Origin: Hamiltosporidium tvaerminnensis
Lineage: Eukaryota; Microsporidia; Dubosqiidae
NCBI GenBank assembly: GCA_022605425.2
Contig: CM061247.1
Span: 541,001 to 605,000 of the forward strand
Direction: 5' to 3'
DNA: 64,000 nt
Shown here: piece after piece, positions 34,146 to 44,635 of the stretch
How positions within the stretch are numbered: position 1 is the first letter of the stretch
Layout of the letters: the number at the start of each line of letters is the position of its first letter
Notes under the pieces: generated by a model
What the model was told of the DNA's origin: nothing
Databases searched by the model: none
The model's input: the letters and a program-made list of their open reading frames with translations, nothing else
Program-made: the position numbers and the translations under genes

Positions 34146-35630
34146 CAGTTCCTAAAATATAGAATAAGTTTTTAGAAGATTTTTCAATATTATTTAGGCC
34201 TTCCTTACTTAATAAAATTTCCATGTAAACAGCCGAGAATACATTGAGTGTTCATTTCATAAAAATAAAACCAATGATATTTAAATCTATTTTATTTAAT
34301 CATTTCCAACCAGATAATGTTAGTATGATTGGTCTTTTTAAAATAGAAATTTGAGTCTCATTAAAATAAATTATTAATCTAAATTTTTTAAAATATTTTT
34401 TGATTCGTTACGACTTGTAATTTTGCTAAAACAAACAGTTTTGATCTTTTTTTGATTCATCTTATGAAATCTAGGCTCAAATTTTTAGGGATGTCTGAAG
34501 AGGCTAAATAATACAATAAGTGTATTACTATATGAGTTTTCTGTCTTTTTGAATTATTTTGGTAATTCAATTAAGAATCGTTACTTTATTCACATGCTTG
34601 GAATATAAGTTATCAATTCACCTCATAATTATGAAAAATATATTCGTTAAAAATCTAGATTGTTTGAAGAGAGAATTAAAAGCACAAAACTGAGCAGTAA
34701 AACGGAACAAACAAAAATAATGCGCAATATTTTCTGTAAAAATCTTTTAGCTAAATATATAAAAGAATCTGAATGACATTTATAAATATATCAAGTAGCT
34801 TTAGATAAGCTATATCCAAATTTATAAAATTTCAGACCTATGCTAAAAAGTAATTTCCAAAGTTGTTTTGCAGCGGCCTTGTAAAAGTATTCTCAATATG
34901 ATCCACATTCGGGTGTCTTTTTCCAAGTATTTTTTTAAATATATTATAAGAAAATCATCTATGAAATCAAAACCTATAAACTTTCCGGTTTAAATGATTC
35001 AAGCAAATGGGTATGTCCATCCTGTTATCCTGAAAACCTTTTCTTTGGCTTCTTCATTAGGAAAAATGAGAACATTCTGTGCGTTGCGGTGCTATCGAAA
35101 TAAATTCTTTAAAATTGAGCAAGTATTATTAAATGATCAAATAAAAACAAGAGAATATATGAAGCGAAACATAATATAATATTTTTGTTAACAAATAAAC
35201 TTTTTATATACACCTTTGAAACCGAATTCTTAATAAGTAATCACTTAAAATAATATAAAAATCAAATTCAATCATATTTTATTCTGATAAAGTTGTATAG
35301 TCGGTTGGATAAGTTTTAATCATAAAAAGATGTAGATAGAAATCCAATTTTTTGACTAAATTAAAGACAATAATTGTTTGGAAATATTTTTATTTAACGA
35401 AATTCATATACTTGTTATTGTTTTGAGTAAGGATCCACATTTGATGAAAATTGAAAGACTAAATTTTGAAATTTTAAAAGCAGATTTAGAATATTTTAAT
35501 AACAAAGATAAAGCCATTTCATTTTCAAAAAATAAAAAAAGTCGTCTATTTTTTAAACTAAATAAAAATAAAAATAAAAGATAATTAATTTATATTTAAT
35601 TATTTTTTGAGAAAGTAGTATATATTTTAC
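34146..35630. other. AT-rich intergenic, nothing assigned
   Basis: Two frames of 61 and 68 codons (34994-35179 and 35378-35584) have slightly protein-like composition. The second starts at TTG, neither has a leader motif, and I recognise neither. They may be relics. No other feature is seen. Confidence 0.35.
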
Positions 35631-35646
35631 TTTTTATATATAACAA

Positions 35647-37818
35647 TCATAAAAAATCATTTAGTTTTTTATGTTCTTCAAAACCGTAAGGTACTTCCGA
35701 ATATCCAATTATTATTTTTTCGATATGGCAAAATGCAGTATTCTTAATATACGCTTCCAATCCAAAAGCATTAAAAGCAGAAATTTCCCCTCTGATTATG
35801 TTATATTCCGTATATGGAACATCAAAAGTATCATTTATCTTACCTTTTTGGGAAGTAATAAAACTTTTAATAAAGTTTAAGTGGTGTTTTTGAATCAAAA
35901 TTTCGATATAAAAAATCGGTTCTAAAATTTTAAAGTCGCTTCTAAAAAGCTTTTTACATTCTTTTTGAAAATATATACCAGTCTTTGAATTATTTTTTGA
36001 GAAATTTACAGATATGTTAACGCCAAAAACTTCTTGAAAAACAATTGGACCCTGATTTATGAAGTTTTTAAATAATTTCGATAAATTTTTTGATGCCTGT
36101 GTAATTACCTTATCAGTATTTTTTATTTCATAGTATAAATTGTTTCCTTTGTATGTCTGTAATCTAATTTTATCTTTTTTATTTTCTTCGTTAATATTCG
36201 AGGTTAAATCACAAGATTTTAAATTTATTTTATCCTGACACTTATTAGATTCAATATTATTATCGCTTTCATTTAAAGAATTCAAAAAATGGTTATAAAT
36301 TGTTTCCTTAGTCATTATTAATTTATTATTTTCAAAATCAAAACAGATATTTTTATTATCACTTATCGGTTCAATATAAATACTAAACTTAGCTGTGATA
36401 CAAATTTTTTTTGATTTGATTGTTTCTTTAAATTTATTAAAAATATAAATTATTTTACAGTTAATTCCCATCTTGTTTATATCACAAAAAACGGAATCAA
36501 GAAATAGTTCTGATGGACCTGATATTATATTTTCTCTTATATTTATAGAAGGATAAAGCTTTTTCAATATTTTCATTGCTGAAGCATTTTCAACAATCAC
36601 TGAAATAATATTTTCTTCGTTCGATCCATTGGATTCTTCTTTAATTTCCTTATCTAAATAAACGAGATAAGGCAGGTCTTTCGTAAAAAAATCAACTTCT
36701 ACAACACCATTTTTAAGAATTAAAAATTTTTTAATCACCTTATATTCGTTGTTATTTATAAATATTTTATTCTCTAAACTTCCTGATTTTGATTGTGTAA
36801 TAGAAAATTTTTGATCTAATGTTTTATTTGATTTTTGATTGTTATTTTTAATGTCAAGATCTATGCTATTATCGGTATTTATTTGGGTATAACTATTTAA
36901 ATTTGGAAAATAAAGCGGTAAAATCATATTTTCTACTCTATAATGTTTCTTGATATACATTTCTTTACATTCAATATTGTTTTTTTTTATTTTAAATAAT
37001 TCATCAATGATTTCAAAATTAGAAATTTTTAAACTTTTTATTATTTTAATGATTTTGCTGTTTTTTTGAATTCTTTGCTTATCAATAAAAGCCTCATAAA
37101 AAGATGCTAAAATATCTTCATTATATTTAAATATAATATTTCTGACTAACGAAGTTATAAATATATTTTCGGTTTTTATTTTCGAACGTAAATATTCTAT
37201 TTTTTCAAAAATTACCGATAACGGCATATTCAATTCTATTATTAATTTATCTAATTTATTGAGAACTAATATTGTATTTTTATTTGAAATATTTTTTAAA
37301 TAAAGTCTACAAATCAGAGAAATATCTTCAGAGATATCTAAAATTAATACGGTTGAATGAAAATAAGGAATTATTTCTTGTGTTTCTCTATAAAATTCAA
37401 TGTGACTAGAAGTATCTATAAAATTTACAATTACCGACATTTCTTTTGTGTTTTGTAGAAGAAAAGTAATTGGTTTATAATGTATAGTTGTATCTCTTTG
37501 ACTTTCATACTCAGAATGAATAGTTTTTCCACAAAAATTAAATGTTTTCAGATCAAATTTATCATTTTCATCGCAAATTATTTTTTCTACATCAAAATTG
37601 GTAAAATTACCGAAATATTTTATTAGTGAAGATTTTCCACTCTTTATACCCCCAATAACACCCACATTCAATACTCTTTCTCGAATATTAGCAATCTGTC
37701 TAAAAAAATCATAGTTTTTCACTGTACATTTATTAAATTTATATTCGTAACTCCTAATCTCACTAATATTTTCGTCTTTTGATTCAATTTTATTACCAAA
37801 CTCATCAAAAGATTCCAT
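35647..37818 (-). CDS. SNU114: U5 snRNP GTPase Snu114 (EFTUD2), shortened and divergent
   Basis: A 723-residue EF2-like GTPase. The N-terminus ESFDEFGN recalls the YDEFGN start of Snu114. The P-loop is GGIKSGKS (56-63) and the guanine motif is NKLD (187-190), followed by KLIIELNMPL, the Snu114 signature (RLILELKLPP). The C-terminal EF2-like domains are recognisable by LEPIFYIEI, the SQKGKI turn and FNAFGLEAYIKN (SFGFETDLR). Snu114 regulates Brr2 during spliceosome activation and disassembly. It is about 250 residues shorter than the human or yeast protein, with low-complexity Asn/Lys insertions. The G3 motif, normally DTPGH, reads DTSSH (135-139). CCC on the coding strand (37829-37831) precedes the ATG by 10 nt. 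EF2 itself is excluded by the poor conservation and by the Snu114-specific segment. Confidence 0.85.
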   Translation of the reverse strand: MESFDEFGNKIESKDENISEIRSYEYKFNKCTVKNYDFFRQIANIRERVLNVGVIGGIKSGKSSLIKYFGNFTNFDVEKIICDENDKFDLKTFNFCGKTIHSEYESQRDTTIHYKPITFLLQNTKEMSVIVNFIDTSSHIEFYRETQEIIPYFHSTVLILDISEDISLICRLYLKNISNKNTILVLNKLDKLIIELNMPLSVIFEKIEYLRSKIKTENIFITSLVRNIIFKYNEDILASFYEAFIDKQRIQKNSKIIKIIKSLKISNFEIIDELFKIKKNNIECKEMYIKKHYRVENMILPLYFPNLNSYTQINTDNSIDLDIKNNNQKSNKTLDQKFSITQSKSGSLENKIFINNNEYKVIKKFLILKNGVVEVDFFTKDLPYLVYLDKEIKEESNGSNEENIISVIVENASAMKILKKLYPSINIRENIISGPSELFLDSVFCDINKMGINCKIIYIFNKFKETIKSKKICITAKFSIYIEPISDNKNICFDFENNKLIMTKETIYNHFLNSLNESDNNIESNKCQDKINLKSCDLTSNINEENKKDKIRLQTYKGNNLYYEIKNTDKVITQASKNLSKLFKNFINQGPIVFQEVFGVNISVNFSKNNSKTGIYFQKECKKLFRSDFKILEPIFYIEILIQKHHLNFIKSFITSQKGKINDTFDVPYTEYNIIRGEISAFNAFGLEAYIKNTAFCHIEKIIIGYSEVPYGFEEHKKLNDFL

Positions 37819-37831
37819 AAAATATCAAGGG

Positions 37832-38560
37832 TGTACATATAAATATCTTTATTAAATTTGAATTCAAAATATTAAAAATTTTAGTGTCTCCTGGTTTCAA
37901 TTTATAATTTCAATGCTGTTTAATCATAATTTTATTCTAAAATGATATAATAATAGGCTCAAGAGTTTCTTATTGTAATTACAAATCAAAATAAATATAA
38001 ACTGAAGTAAACCATTGAAAATATATTCAAAGAAAACATATGTTTCATCTTAAAATATAATAAATTTCTAAGAAGTATTTTAATTTATCATTGATTTATT
38101 TAAATATAGAAATCCAAACTCTACAAAAATCCATAAAATAAAACTTAATTTTTTAAAATAATCGGACTTTTTACAATGAATTTTTATTAAATCCTTCATT
38201 CTCCATATGAAGTTCTATTTTTTTCTAAATAAATTCTATGCAAAGCTTTAGATATATTTTTTAATGTCATAACATTACATTCATAATCTATTTTATTGAA
38301 AACTTATTAAATTTTAATACGATTGAATCGTGAAAGATTAAATTATTTCTCAAAATTTATATTTCTGAAAAGCTTGTAGGTGTAAAAACATAAATAAATG
38401 TTTTGAAAAAGAATGAAAGAATAAGTTTTTTTTTATATTCCGAATCATAAAATTAATATTTTAGTAAATAAATGATTTATAAAATTTATAATTTAGATAT
38501 TTTATCTTAGTTTTATTGATTTTAATATTATTGGATTTCCACATATATTTATTCATTTAA
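37832..38560. other. AT-rich intergenic, nothing recognised
   Basis: A 730-bp gap between SNU114 and BUD32, both on the minus strand. I see no further feature. Confidence 0.5.
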
Positions 38561-39223
38561 TTATCCCATCGAGTTTAATTCGCGTTTTCTTCCCCGTTTT
38601 CTAACCTCTATTAATCTGTTCAAAACAATCTTATCGGTATATCCTTCGTAAAAATAATCAATAATAAACTCAGGATGAGTACAACGAATTGCCTTTTCGA
38701 AAAGATAGAGATCTACAGCCTTGTCTTCTTCTTTGGTTGAGAAATATGAAAGTCCAAAATCTATGATATACAGATCCTCCTTCTTTAATATAAAATTTGA
38801 TGTGGTTAAATCACCATGTATAATATTGAGTTTGTGCATTTTTTGTATAGTTTCACCCAATCTAAACATTGTATTTTTTATCTCCGTAATTTTTATAGAA
38901 AAAGAATCCGAATGTTCGCTCTTATTAAAATTATCTTTATATTTTTCAATTTGACACAAGAAATCTTTTAATATTGAACCTTCAATATATTCCATAAATA
39001 AAGTGGTTTTATGGTCAAAATTTTGTAGCGGTTTAACGATTTTTGGTACAAGTATTGAATTTTGGTATAATTTGTCTAGAATCTTTTTTTCTTGTCGTGT
39101 TCTTTTAAAACGGATTTCATTATCAAGTTCCACTGGGCGATACAGTTTTGGGATTCTTTCTTTGACTATAATATTTTCTATTAATAAAATTTTTGCTTCT
39201 GCCCCCTGAGCTAGGATTTTCAT
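38561..39223 (-). CDS. BUD32: KEOPS/EKC complex kinase-ATPase Bud32 (PRPK)
   Basis: The 220-residue product is the minimal atypical kinase Bud32, a subunit of the KEOPS/EKC complex that makes the t6A modification at tRNA position 37. Family features are the start QGAEAKIL, catalytic lysine K21 (VKER), the KLYRPVELD segment, IHGDLTTSN (H136-G-D138), DFGLSY (D155) and the EDKAVDLYL motif at 167-174. It ends with the RGRKRE tail that is characteristic of the family (RGRKRSMVG in the human protein). Length is typical. No CCC leader is evident; only a CC occurs in the 10 nt before the ATG. The adjacent plus-strand frames are antisense shadows. Confidence 0.93.
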   Translation of the reverse strand: MKILAQGAEAKILLIENIIVKERIPKLYRPVELDNEIRFKRTRQEKKILDKLYQNSILVPKIVKPLQNFDHKTTLFMEYIEGSILKDFLCQIEKYKDNFNKSEHSDSFSIKITEIKNTMFRLGETIQKMHKLNIIHGDLTTSNFILKKEDLYIIDFGLSYFSTKEEDKAVDLYLFEKAIRCTHPEFIIDYFYEGYTDKIVLNRLIEVRKRGRKRELNSMG

Positions 39224-39529
39224 AGAACGGTTGTTAATTTTTTAAAAAATATTTAAATTGCTTGGCTAATATACTTTAATCATTAAAATATAATTTTATA
39301 AATAGAAGTTAACAATTGAAGATCAAAAGACAGAAAGAAAATGATAATCAAGATAAAATACAGAAAATAGTTTTATTATCTTCAATTAGTGCTCGGAATA
39401 AAATTACCAGATTTCTCGAAGAACCTTTGTAAATAAATTAGAAATCAATGGAAATTGCTATTTTGTATTTTTTTTTCTGAAAGTTTATTACTAGATTATA
39501 GACCAATAATCTTGTTTTTATAGGTTCAT

Positions 39530-40215
39530 TCAGGGTGTATAAGTACATTAAAAACTAGCTGATTGGCAACGATGGTGAAATGTGTTTCAAATGCATTTTT
39601 TGAATTTTTGGAAGCTGAAAACCACACTATATTTTCTGCTCTTACATGGAAATATGTTAAAGAGAAGAAGTCTACAAGAAGGCGGAAATTTTCTTATGAA
39701 CTTGGTTTTTCATGTACTAGGTTAAGTAATCACGATATAATTTGTAGATAATTAATATGTAAAAGCATGGAAGCCTAGCCTTATTCATTCGGGTTAGAAG
39801 ACTTAGCGCTTGGGAGATACAAAAATACACATCCTTTAAAAATTAAGGAATACTATATGGCTTGTTATACATTTGATACTGCATTGTAACGCCTTGATGG
39901 GCTTCATTAAATTGCCGAAATATATTATAGTATAAAACCTATTCGGTTCTGAAAATGTAGAGTAAATGGGAACACACCTAGCCTTTGGGTGTCAAAGTTC
40001 GTTTCAACCTGCGATCACACTCTAGCCAACAGACATTATGAACTCTGCGCAGCCGAACGCTCATAAAATATGTTCTACACACCTTCGGGTGGAAATCGAG
40101 TAGATGTGAGTTTTGAGGATAAAGATAGAGTGTTGGAGATTAGTTATTTATATTTAACCGTAAACTGCATTAATGTCATGAAAACAATATAACACGCGCC
40201 ACTTTGCTAAAACTT
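39530..40215 (-). repeat. ~700-bp interspersed repeat, copy 6
   Basis: Minus-oriented and fairly well preserved. It contains AACCACACTATATTTTC, GTTAGAAGACTTAGCGCTTG, CCTGCGATCACACTC and the left-end block TTAATGTCATGAAAACAATA. A 62-codon ORF at 39563-39751 lies within it and is not shared by other copies. Confidence 0.75.
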
Positions 40216-40625
40216 GCGATATTTAGGTTAAAAAATCATTTCTTTGGTGTAAAAATACTTTGTAGAAATTTAATCTAAAATTTTTAGTATTTTTGAAGGA
40301 ATTTCAAACAACAATTTTATATTATTTGGGCCGAAAGGATGTTTTAAAATGCAGTATTAAAAACTTTTTGGGAGAAAATTTTCTTTAATTATGTCTCTTT
40401 TGGAAATAATTTATTTTAAATTCAATTTAGAGCAAAGCATATCTTAAAATCAAAGAAAGCAATTTAAACTCAAATTAATAACGAATTTATATGTAAAAAA
40501 ATTTAGACAGTTAATTTATATTGTAAAATTTTTAATCTATACCCAAAAAATATAAAAGAAATTGGAATAACAGATTTCTATTCTGTTAGGTTTTCATATC
40601 ATGTTCGTATTTGATATAATGATTC
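40216..40625. other. AT-rich intergenic, nothing recognised
   Basis: A 400-bp gap between a repeat copy and the small ORF at 40633. Its last ~60 bp appear homologous to the signal-peptide region of the pseudogene at 48.4 kb. Confidence 0.4.
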
Positions 40626-40632
40626 AACTGAC

Positions 40633-40884
40633 ATGGCCAATAATATTTATCCATTAAATTATAATGAATGTTGGAATACACATTGTTTGAGCACCATAGA
40701 TGATTATTTGTTGAGAAAAAATAAATATCGAACCGATAGACTTCCAAAATTTTCAAATTTGCCTACGTTTGTACAAAAATTTATTTCCGAATCTCACAAA
40801 AAACGTCTTTGTGAGAGAGTAAATAGAAGTTCCGAACTGGCAAGATCTATCAATAAAATATGTAAATCAAAAATTCATCAATGA
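40633..40884 (+). CDS. Small unassigned protein, paralogue of the 48.4-kb pseudogene
   Basis: An 83-residue frame (NYNECWNTHCL...LPKFSNLPTFVQKF...ESHKKRLCERVNRSSELARSINKIC). I do not know the family, but the 48,338-48,626 minus-strand sequence encodes a clear relative. Shared features are NY-x-ECWN, LRKN-x-Y, the ISESHK-x-RLC block and SI-N-x-IC. Four or five shared cysteines suggest a disulphide-bonded exported protein. The relative begins with a hydrophobic signal-like segment. The corresponding sequence upstream of 40633 is present but shifted out of frame and interrupted by TGA, and there is no CCC leader. This copy may therefore also be a decaying gene whose ATG at 40633 is fortuitous. 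Confidence 0.45.
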   Translation: MANNIYPLNYNECWNTHCLSTIDDYLLRKNKYRTDRLPKFSNLPTFVQKFISESHKKRLCERVNRSSELARSINKICKSKIHQ

Positions 40885-41079
40885 ATTAGTGTAGTAATTC
40901 TTCTTATAATTTCATATATAATAAAAGCTTAACAATATATTTCTTTATTTAACATTTAAATATTTTATTTTCTTTAAATAATTAAAGAACTTACATAATT
41001 TTTCAATTCTTCTTTTTTTAATTTATTATAACTCAGAATTATAGATTGTCTTTTGGATCTGATGTAGCTAATATTACAC

Positions 41080-41168
41080 AGAAATGGCAACAATGATCTT
41101 TATACCATTTTAATGCTCACATTGCCAAGCAGATGGTTTTTAATGTAGTTATTTCTCATTCCACCTAT
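41080..41168 (+). repeat. Right-end fragment of the ~700-bp repeat
   Basis: Only the terminal block of the family is present (CTCACATTGCCAAGCAGATG and following TTTTTAATGTAGTTAT). It is either a truncated insertion or the remainder of a deleted copy. Confidence 0.7.
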
Positions 41169-41169
41169 C

Positions 41170-42955
41170 ATTAAAGAAACAAGTTTATTTTTACTCTTTC
41201 AGAAAATTTTTCAGATGGTTTGGAAGTAAAATATTTAAAGTATGACGAACCTGAATTTTATTATAGATTAGAAATGTAATCTTAGTTAAGTAGCATATAC
41301 TAACAATATAGATGCTATAACATCGGGTGAGAAACTAGCAATTTTTTGAAAAAGACACAGTTAACATGAAATTTTTAGACCTATTAATATAAAAGGTTCG
41401 AAAAAAAAATTTACTTTCCTTAATTGCATATAAATCTAAGCTTAGAGGTAAATTATAATTTTTTTTGAAAACAATATTAAGAATTTGTATTTGAAAATAT
41501 GAGATCACGCTAAAGTAGTGAGTATTTTAGATTTTAGAATAGCTCATCCAAGCTTATTTTAAAACGAAAAATGCACAATATAATTTTATCAGCTAAGAAA
41601 TTTCATATATATTCGCTCCGGTTTTTAACTCAAAAAATTAAGAAGTTACACATTCTAATACATGAAACTCATATTGCCTTCTGATTTAACCAAATAATTC
41701 AAAAATTAAATATTTTAGATTATATTGTTACTGAGTTCAAAATACTATACGGAATAAAGTGCAACTACTGGTTATATTAATATAGCAGTTATTTTAATTA
41801 TCATTAGTTAAAAAAATACTATATTCAGAACAGAAACTTAATAAAAGTGGATATAATCACGCTGAGATCATCTAAAAGATTAAATGGGCACGAATATCAA
41901 AAAAACTTTACCTAATACCTTCTAATCAGAGAAAAAAAATTTGAAATAACATATATATTTTTAAACCGAGTATTGCAGTATAAATTGCTATTACAAGAAT
42001 ATTGATTTGATATAAACCAGAGAAATAAAATATAAATGTAAGAAATTTAAAAAAGGAACCGAAGTGTATAGAAAACAATCTATATAGAACTAAAATCATT
42101 ACATCATTAAATATAATAGCTTTGATTCGTAATTATGAGTAGGAATAAGACAAATTTCAATGATAAATTATGTCTTTACAATGTTAAAATTTATTCAAAA
42201 TAATCGAATATTATTCATGATTAAAGTAATCATTTAATATTCCTGTTTATAACTATTATAATAAATTGTATTATGATTATATCCGCTATATTTATGTTTT
42301 CGGAAGGCTATTATTTTATGTTAAAAATGTAATTAGAATAATTATTTCGCTTAAGAAATCCGTCTTGTTGCAAATATTCAAGTTCAAATTTATTGTAGCT
42401 TAAACATAAGTTTATTTATATCTTTTATAGTAATAAAAACAAAATAATTTGCTTTTTATTCTCAAATAAAATTTGAAATAGTGGAACTTAAATAAAAAAG
42501 CTAAATTTTTATCTCTGATAGGTAAACTCTATAATTAGAAAACCTTAGAAGGATCAACGAAACATATCCTTTCTGTAAGAACTGTATCAAATGACTTGAA
42601 AATATATTATGAAATTGCTAAGGTTCAGTGGTTTCTAAAAACTTTTATGGAAAAGTAGCTAAAAATATCAAATTAAATTTTAACCTCCTATAATAATACA
42701 CACATGAAATACATTGATGCGTATTCAATCAAATAATATATTCCTTAGAAAAGATATAATATAAGACTTCATACCAGCTACTCATTTTTATTTTACGGGA
42801 TTTTGAATACTAAAAAATAAATTAGAAAGACAAATATTTTTTTTATTGAATCTGTTTGTAACTATGTATTTAAAGATTGAATAGCAACAATTCTATGAAA
42901 TTAGAATGTGGATTAAAAAAAATTACAAAGAATTACTTTAATAAATTTATTCTTC
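41170..42955. other. AT-rich intergenic, nothing recognised
   Basis: 1.8 kb of AT-rich DNA downstream of MED7 with no feature that I can support. Confidence 0.5.
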
Positions 42956-42963
42956 ATTTTTAT

Positions 42964-43374
42964 TTATTGTGAGAAGTTCTCCAACATTTCATTTATTTTC
43001 TGTTCCATTTCTTTACATTTCGTCCTTTTCTCTTTCATTAACATATTAATAGATTCTTTTGCTTCAAAATATCTTGAATCTGAAATCATTTGATTAATAT
43101 TTAAATGCACATCTCTGATCATCTTAATATATTTAGAAGGATCTTTGTCTTTAATAATTTTGGAAAGAACTTTATTAAATAACAATAATGACCTTTCAAT
43201 CGAATTTTTTATTTCTTTGAATGGAATTTCTTTTATATTCTTATTTTCTGTAATTCTTGGTACACCATCTTGATTTATAATAAAATTAACACCGAAACAT
43301 GTATATTCTTTTGGTATAATAGGTGGAGATTCGTCTTTTCTAATTAGCGGTTTTGGCCAGGAGTTGATAATCAT
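42964..43374 (-). CDS. MED7: Mediator complex subunit Med7
   Basis: The 136-residue product fits a compact Med7, a middle-module subunit of the Mediator coactivator of RNA polymerase II. The N-terminal part has the proline-rich WPKPL...PPIIP stretch followed by FGV, as in Med7 (PPPPP...FG). The middle has the ELK..NRSLL-like segment KNSIERSLLLFN. The most diagnostic block is IRDVHLNINQMISDSRYFEAKESINMLMKE (family: [32 protein letters not shown]), followed by a coiled-coil tail. It is much shorter than yeast Med7 (222 aa). CCCC on the coding strand (43376-43379) lies 1 nt before the ATG. It is about 100 bp from RAM1, same strand; independent transcription is likely. Confidence 0.8.
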   Translation of the reverse strand: MIINSWPKPLIRKDESPPIIPKEYTCFGVNFIINQDGVPRITENKNIKEIPFKEIKNSIERSLLLFNKVLSKIIKDKDPSKYIKMIRDVHLNINQMISDSRYFEAKESINMLMKEKRTKCKEMEQKINEMLENFSQ

Positions 43375-43472
43375 TGGGGTAAATATTGTGTAGCACAGTT
43401 TAAAATTTTTAATTTATTTTAATAAGGGAAAACGAAATTTAAAAAATTATAAGCTTTTTTCAAAAATATTTA

Positions 43473-44510
43473 TTATTTGATAAATTCAACAAGTCCCAAA
43501 GTATGATCGACATTTACTTTGAACATATTCTCAGTGTCAAAAATTGAAAGAAATAATAAAGTATAACAGGTATGATGACAATCTGGTGTGTTTCCGGGTT
43601 TATCACTAAAACCCCCATTTTTAATATCCTCGCATTCTTTAAAAACATAATCTTTAACACTATTAATATTAATCTGTGAAATATTCATTTTTCCTAAATT
43701 TATAAGGGCTTTTATACAGGCTCCAATCCAAAAACCATAACATGAATCTTGGTTCTTATTGGTTCTTCCCGTGAATCCACCTTTAAAATCTTTTTGCCTA
43801 TTTGAAAGCCATTCGATCAATAATGGAATATTACATTCTTCCAAAACATTCATCATTATAAGTGAGGCAACAGCACAATATGTATATCCTCCATGTGCTT
43901 CTCCACCTGGAATAGATCCAAAACCCCCCTCATAGCTTTGACATTCTAATATAAATTCTTTTGATTTCAAAAAGAGACCTGTCGTATTTATATCAGTTAG
44001 CATTCTAGAAATAGCCAAACTACAGTAAATTCCTCGCACATCTGAGTCTCCTGTTTCATATACAGAAAATGATCCATCTTCATTTTTCATATTCCACATA
44101 AATTTTACAATTTCATCTTTCTTTACTTCTTCTAACCTATTTAACATTTTCAAAGTACAAATTGAAGCATATACGTTACATAAATGTGGTGTAATTTTAT
44201 TTGAAAAATAAATTTTATGGCACTTCAAAATTTTATCTCCTAAGTGTTTGAATTCCAAGGATTTAAAATCTATATTACATACTCCACCTCTATAAGAATC
44301 CAATAAAATCAAAGAAGATATACACCAATAGGGTATCCAAACTGCAAGTGATTCATATTCTTGATCATAATTTTCTTTTAACATTTTTATTATAAATTTT
44401 TTATGTATTTCTGTATTGAAGTTTTTGTCGGCTCTCATTGTATTTTCAGATTTTGGTTTTTTTAAATTTAAAACATAATCAATACAATATGTTTCAAAGC
44501 ACCGAACCAT
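43473..44510 (-). CDS. RAM1: Protein farnesyltransferase beta subunit
   Basis: The 345-residue product is a prenyltransferase beta subunit built of alpha-alpha barrel repeats (CQSYEGGFGSIPGGEAHGGYTYC, then the GGFTGRTNK repeat, then GGFSDKPGNTPD), quoted here in parts. Zinc ligands are D255 and C257 (DSCYGFW) and H313 (CHHTCY). EAHGGYT and DKPG..PD.-HTCY match farnesyltransferase better than geranylgeranyltransferase I (which has ESHGGST and HPD.LHAYF). It would attach farnesyl to CaaX proteins such as Ras/Rho-type GTPases; the alpha subunit is not in this window. It is shorter than the yeast protein by about 85 residues. No CCC leader is visible, and the LINE element begins about 125 bp upstream, which may have replaced the original upstream region. 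Confidence 0.88.
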   Translation of the reverse strand: MVRCFETYCIDYVLNLKKPKSENTMRADKNFNTEIHKKFIIKMLKENYDQEYESLAVWIPYWCISSLILLDSYRGGVCNIDFKSLEFKHLGDKILKCHKIYFSNKITPHLCNVYASICTLKMLNRLEEVKKDEIVKFMWNMKNEDGSFSVYETGDSDVRGIYCSLAISRMLTDINTTGLFLKSKEFILECQSYEGGFGSIPGGEAHGGYTYCAVASLIMMNVLEECNIPLLIEWLSNRQKDFKGGFTGRTNKNQDSCYGFWIGACIKALINLGKMNISQININSVKDYVFKECEDIKNGGFSDKPGNTPDCHHTCYTLLFLSIFDTENMFKVNVDHTLGLVEFIK

Positions 44511-44635
44511 TTTTTATAGAAATACTTAAATTCGTATCGCTTTTTCTCTATTTTAACATTTTAGGTCTCATCATAGGTACGACTCTTATTTTTTTTACTA
44601 AATAGTTTGATATTTGTGATTAATAATTTTTTCTA

